Source of the DNA: Pseudomonas sp. Q2-TVG4-2 | GTDB taxonomy: Bacteria > Pseudomonadota > Gammaproteobacteria > Pseudomonadales > Pseudomonadaceae | Assembly (NCBI RefSeq): GCF_013620795.1 | Contig: NZ_LGLW01000007.1 | Location: 204,411-268,410 of the forward strand | Length of the DNA stretch: 64,000 nucleotides | Direction of reading: 5' to 3' | Shown here: in pieces, positions 61,442-64,000 of the stretch | Layout of the letters: the number at the start of each line of letters is the position of its first letter | Position numbering within the stretch: the first letter of the stretch is position 1 | The notes under the pieces: generated by a model | The model's input: the letters and a program-made list of their open reading frames with translations, nothing else | What the model was told of the DNA's origin: nothing | Databases searched by the model: none | Made by a program: the position numbers and the translations under genes

Positions 61442-62275
61442 ATGAGTGAGCATCCCGAAGAGCCGAACAAGCCAGTCGAGCCGGAAAGCTTGCTGCCGAT
61501 CGACGAACATGTCGAAGAGATCCAAGATTCAGAGGGTCGAAAGGTTCGTCATCGTGGCATCTACCTGCTTCCCAACCTGTTCACCACGGCCAATCTGTTC
61601 GCCGGTTTCTTCTGCATCATTACAGCCATCAATGGCAACTTTTACGTAGCTGCCGCGACGGTGTTCGTGGCGATGGTGCTAGACAGTCTCGATGGTCGTG
61701 TGGCACGGCTGACCAACACACAAAGTGCCTTCGGTGCCGAATACGATTCGCTGTCGGACATGGTCGCCTTTGGCCTGGCGCCGGCTGTGCTGGCGTATGA
61801 GTGGGCGCTATCAGGCTTGGGCAACGTCGGACTTACCATCGCGTTCATCTACGTTGCGTGCGCCGCGTTGCGCCTCGCGCGTTTTAATACTCAGATCGGC
61901 AAGGTCGACAAGCGCTGGTTTATCGGTCTGGCCAGCCCGGCGGCTGCGGGAGTAGTCGCCGGCTCGGTATGGGCGGTCTGGGCATTGGACGAACCGGGTA
62001 TTCGGGGCGCGGATCTGCCGATCGCAGTGGTGATGCTGTTTGCGCTGCTGGTCGCCACGGCCGGCCTGCTGATGGTTAGTAATATCAAGTATTACAGTTT
62101 CAAGGACCTCGACCTCAAAGGCCGGGTGCCGTTCGTGGCGATCCTGGTGGTGGTCCTGGTTTTCGCAGTGGTGTTCAGCGATCCGCCGCGCATTCTGCTG
62201 TTGATCTTCCTTGCCTACGCCGTCTCCGGACCCGTGCAGTTCTTGATGCGTCGTCGTAAACGCATCGAAAGTTGA
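61442..62275 (+). CDS. pssA: CDP-diacylglycerol-serine O-phosphatidyltransferase
   Basis: A 277-residue integral-membrane enzyme making phosphatidylserine, precursor of phosphatidylethanolamine. Seen: an acidic N-terminal extension (about 1-40), then the CDP-alcohol phosphatidyltransferase motif [14 protein letters not shown]...EYDSLSDM (D-G-x2-A-R-x8-G-x3-D-x3-D) near residues 80-103, and about seven hydrophobic helices. ATG 61442 has AAGG 8 nt upstream. Confidence 0.95.
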   Translation: MSEHPEEPNKPVEPESLLPIDEHVEEIQDSEGRKVRHRGIYLLPNLFTTANLFAGFFCIITAINGNFYVAAATVFVAMVLDSLDGRVARLTNTQSAFGAEYDSLSDMVAFGLAPAVLAYEWALSGLGNVGLTIAFIYVACAALRLARFNTQIGKVDKRWFIGLASPAAAGVVAGSVWAVWALDEPGIRGADLPIAVVMLFALLVATAGLLMVSNIKYYSFKDLDLKGRVPFVAILVVVLVFAVVFSDPPRILLLIFLAYAVSGPVQFLMRRRKRIES

Positions 62276-62333
62276 TTTCTCCGGTGATCCGCTGTCTATT
62301 GAATGGCCCAGGCCTCAGGCAGCGGAGCACATC

Positions 62334-63344
62334 ATGCTTATCAAGATTCCTCGTCGCAGCGATTGCCGTGAATCCGAGGTAACGCCCGAAGCGCTTTATC
62401 TGAATCGCCGGCAGGTATTGCAGGGGGCTGCGTTGTCGGTCGCCTGCGCGGGCCTCCCGCTGATGGCGCACGCGCAGGAAGGGCGGTACGAAGGTGTGGA
62501 CGCGGCCGATGCTCCTGCTTGGTTCGATGCCAAGCGCGATGAGGCGCGTTGGGAAGCCGTCGTCGCGGAAGGTGAAGCCATCACTCCCTACCGCGATGCT
62601 ACGAACTACAACAACTTCTATGAGTTCGGCCCCGACAAGGGCGACCCCGCGGCTCATGCCCCCAAGCTCGTGACCGAGCCCTGGACGGTCATGGTTGATG
62701 GTGAAGTGGCGAACCCAGGGACATACTCCGTCGAGGATCTGTTTGCTGCGCCCCGGCTCGAGGAGCGTATCTATCGCTTGCGCTGCGTCGAGGCGTGGTC
62801 GATGGTCATCCCTTGGCTGGGCTTTCCGCTGGCTGAACTGATCCGCCGCCTCGAGCCGACCTCCAACGCAAAGTTTGTTCGTTTCGAGACTCTGGCCAGG
62901 CCTGAACAGATGCCGGGAATGCGTGCCGGTTTTTCACTGATCGACTGGCCCTACATCGAGGGGCTGAGAATGGATGAAGCGATGCATCCGCTGAGTTTGA
63001 TGGTGGTCGGCATGTATGGTCGCGTGCTGCCAAACCAGAACGGCGCGCCCCTTCGCCTGATTGTTCCATGGAAGTATGGTTTCAAGAGCATCAAGTCCAT
63101 TGTGCGCATCAGCTTTGTTCGGGAGCAGCCGGCAACGACCTGGCAGACAATGGCGCCTCAGGAATATGGTTTTTATGCCAACGTGAATCCGGACGTCTCC
63201 CATCCGCGGTGGTCCCAGGCGAGGGAGCGCCGACTGCCTGGTAGCCTGTTCAGTCCCAACGTCAGGGCGACGCTGCCATTCAATGGTTACGCCGATGAAG
63301 TTTCGAGCCTGTACGCCGGAATGGATCTGAGCAAGGATTACTGA
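62334..63344 (+). CDS. msrP: Protein-methionine-sulfoxide reductase catalytic subunit MsrP
   Basis: A 336-residue molybdopterin enzyme that repairs oxidised methionine in periplasmic proteins. Seen: a twin-arginine signal ([11 protein letters not shown] near residues 24-34, preceded by a long N-terminal region), [15 protein letters not shown], the Mo-ligand cysteine C151 ([10 protein letters not shown]), [11 protein letters not shown], and the C-terminal [11 protein letters not shown] / [13 protein letters not shown] blocks. The stop TGA shares one base with the msrQ ATG. Confidence 0.95.
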   Translation: MLIKIPRRSDCRESEVTPEALYLNRRQVLQGAALSVACAGLPLMAHAQEGRYEGVDAADAPAWFDAKRDEARWEAVVAEGEAITPYRDATNYNNFYEFGPDKGDPAAHAPKLVTEPWTVMVDGEVANPGTYSVEDLFAAPRLEERIYRLRCVEAWSMVIPWLGFPLAELIRRLEPTSNAKFVRFETLARPEQMPGMRAGFSLIDWPYIEGLRMDEAMHPLSLMVVGMYGRVLPNQNGAPLRLIVPWKYGFKSIKSIVRISFVREQPATTWQTMAPQEYGFYANVNPDVSHPRWSQARERRLPGSLFSPNVRATLPFNGYADEVSSLYAGMDLSKDY

Positions 63345-63961
63345 TGCGCTACCCATGGTGGCGGCTGCTGTTGTTTCTAGCTGCGGCGAGCGTGCCTTGC
63401 TATTGGCTTTTCCTGGGGGCTATCGCTGCACTGGGCCCCGACCCTGGCAAGGTGCTGGTGGATAACTTGGGTCAAGGCGCCTTGGTGATACTACTGTGTG
63501 CGCTTGCAATGACCCCGTTGCAGCGACTCACATCCTGGCCCGGATGGATCGCATTTCGTCGCCAGCTTGGATTGTGGTCGTTCGCCTATGCAGTGCTGCA
63601 CGTCGCGGCCTATCTGTATTTTCTTCTGGGGCTTGATTTCACCGGCTTTACGGCTGAGCTTGTCGAGCGCCCCTATATCGCGGTGGGCGCGATTGCGCTG
63701 CTGGGGTTGTCGGCGCTCGCCGCTACTTCCAACCTCTGGAGCATGCGCAGGCTGGGCAAGCGATGGAAGAAACTGCATCGGATCGTTTATCCGATTGTCC
63801 TGATCGTACTGCTGCACATGCTGTGGGTGGTGCGAGCCGACGCGGGGCGGTGTGCGCTCTACGCCACTGTTGCCGCTGTCTTGCTGCTGGCGCGGTTGCC
63901 ACCGGTAGAACGAAAGCTCGCCGGTCGCGGCATGGCGAAGCGAGTGCGATCCATTGATTGA
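63344..63961 (+). CDS. msrQ: Heme-binding membrane subunit MsrQ
   Basis: A 205-residue integral-membrane b-heme protein that feeds electrons from the respiratory quinone pool or flavin reductase to MsrP. Seen: about six helices, the conserved HVAAYLYFLLGLDF segment (helix 3 histidine) and LHRIVYPIVLIVLLHMLW with two likely heme-ligand histidines. It is complete in the window and ends 39 nt before the edge, where I see nothing further. Confidence 0.93.
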   Translation: MRYPWWRLLLFLAAASVPCYWLFLGAIAALGPDPGKVLVDNLGQGALVILLCALAMTPLQRLTSWPGWIAFRRQLGLWSFAYAVLHVAAYLYFLLGLDFTGFTAELVERPYIAVGAIALLGLSALAATSNLWSMRRLGKRWKKLHRIVYPIVLIVLLHMLWVVRADAGRCALYATVAAVLLLARLPPVERKLAGRGMAKRVRSID

Positions 63962-64000
63962 AACAAACTTGCAAACAACCGTTGACGTGTAATTGTGAGG

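Overview
The window is an ordinary, gene-dense chromosomal segment from a gammaproteobacterium of the Pseudomonas group, most likely Stutzerimonas (P. stutzeri-like). The evidence is GC-rich coding sequence, protein sequences very close to those I know from Pseudomonas, and several gene blocks in the order known from P. aeruginosa (petBC-sspAB; dolP-diaA-yraN-lpoA/rsmI-rnpB-mraZ-dcw-lpxC; retS-purD-purH-fis-dusB-prmA-accCB-aroQ-dsbD; phuW/prrF/cbpA; mrcB-lpoP). I see no tRNA or rRNA gene, prophage, insertion sequence, CRISPR array or island-like region.

Layout. (1) 1-2337, plus strand: the end of cytochrome b, cytochrome c1, then sspA and sspB. (2) 2401-5844, minus strand: dolP, diaA, yraN and lpoA, divergent from rsmI (5966-6841) and followed by the RNase P RNA gene. 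(3) 7473-25316, plus strand: the complete division and cell-wall (dcw) cluster from mraZ to ftsZ, then lpxC. It begins at a sigma70-like promoter with three 10-bp-phased GTGG boxes, the expected MraZ operator. (4) 25413-32208, an accessory-like stretch: a ferritin-like protein, a Rho_N-type protein with a 44-residue proline-rich microprotein behind it, an orphan rmlD-like reductase, an AEC transporter, two membrane proteins and a CYP152-type P450. (5) 32230-46889, minus strand: the hybrid kinase retS, purine genes, fis/dusB, prmA, accBC, aroQ, dsbD and a small Rieske protein. (6) 47022-50752: heme/iron permease, ATPase and ChaN-like lipoprotein (phuUVW type), then, on the minus strand, a single Fur-box-controlled PrrF small RNA and cbpA. 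(7) 50858-53608: small conserved genes and an APH/P-loop two-domain kinase, divergent from mrcB. (8) 53763-64000: mrcB (PBP1b) with the LpoP-type lipoprotein, yqcC, a DUF4124 protein, ilvI-ilvH-ilvC, pssA and msrP-msrQ.

How the genes work together. Most of the window builds the envelope: lipid II synthesis (murE, murF, mraY, murD, murG, murC, ddlB), the divisome (ftsL, ftsI, ftsW, ftsQ, ftsA, ftsZ), the two class A PBP activators (lpoA, lpoP) and PBP1b, lipid A commitment (lpxC), phospholipid (pssA) and fatty-acid precursor supply (accBC). A second theme is iron and heme handling (phuUVW, PrrF, the ferritin-like protein). No clearly undescribed multi-gene system was found. The points most worth following are the single PrrF locus beside a reduced heme-transport set, the CYP152 P450, the near-leaderless mrcB, the proline-rich microprotein and a few unexplained inverted repeats.
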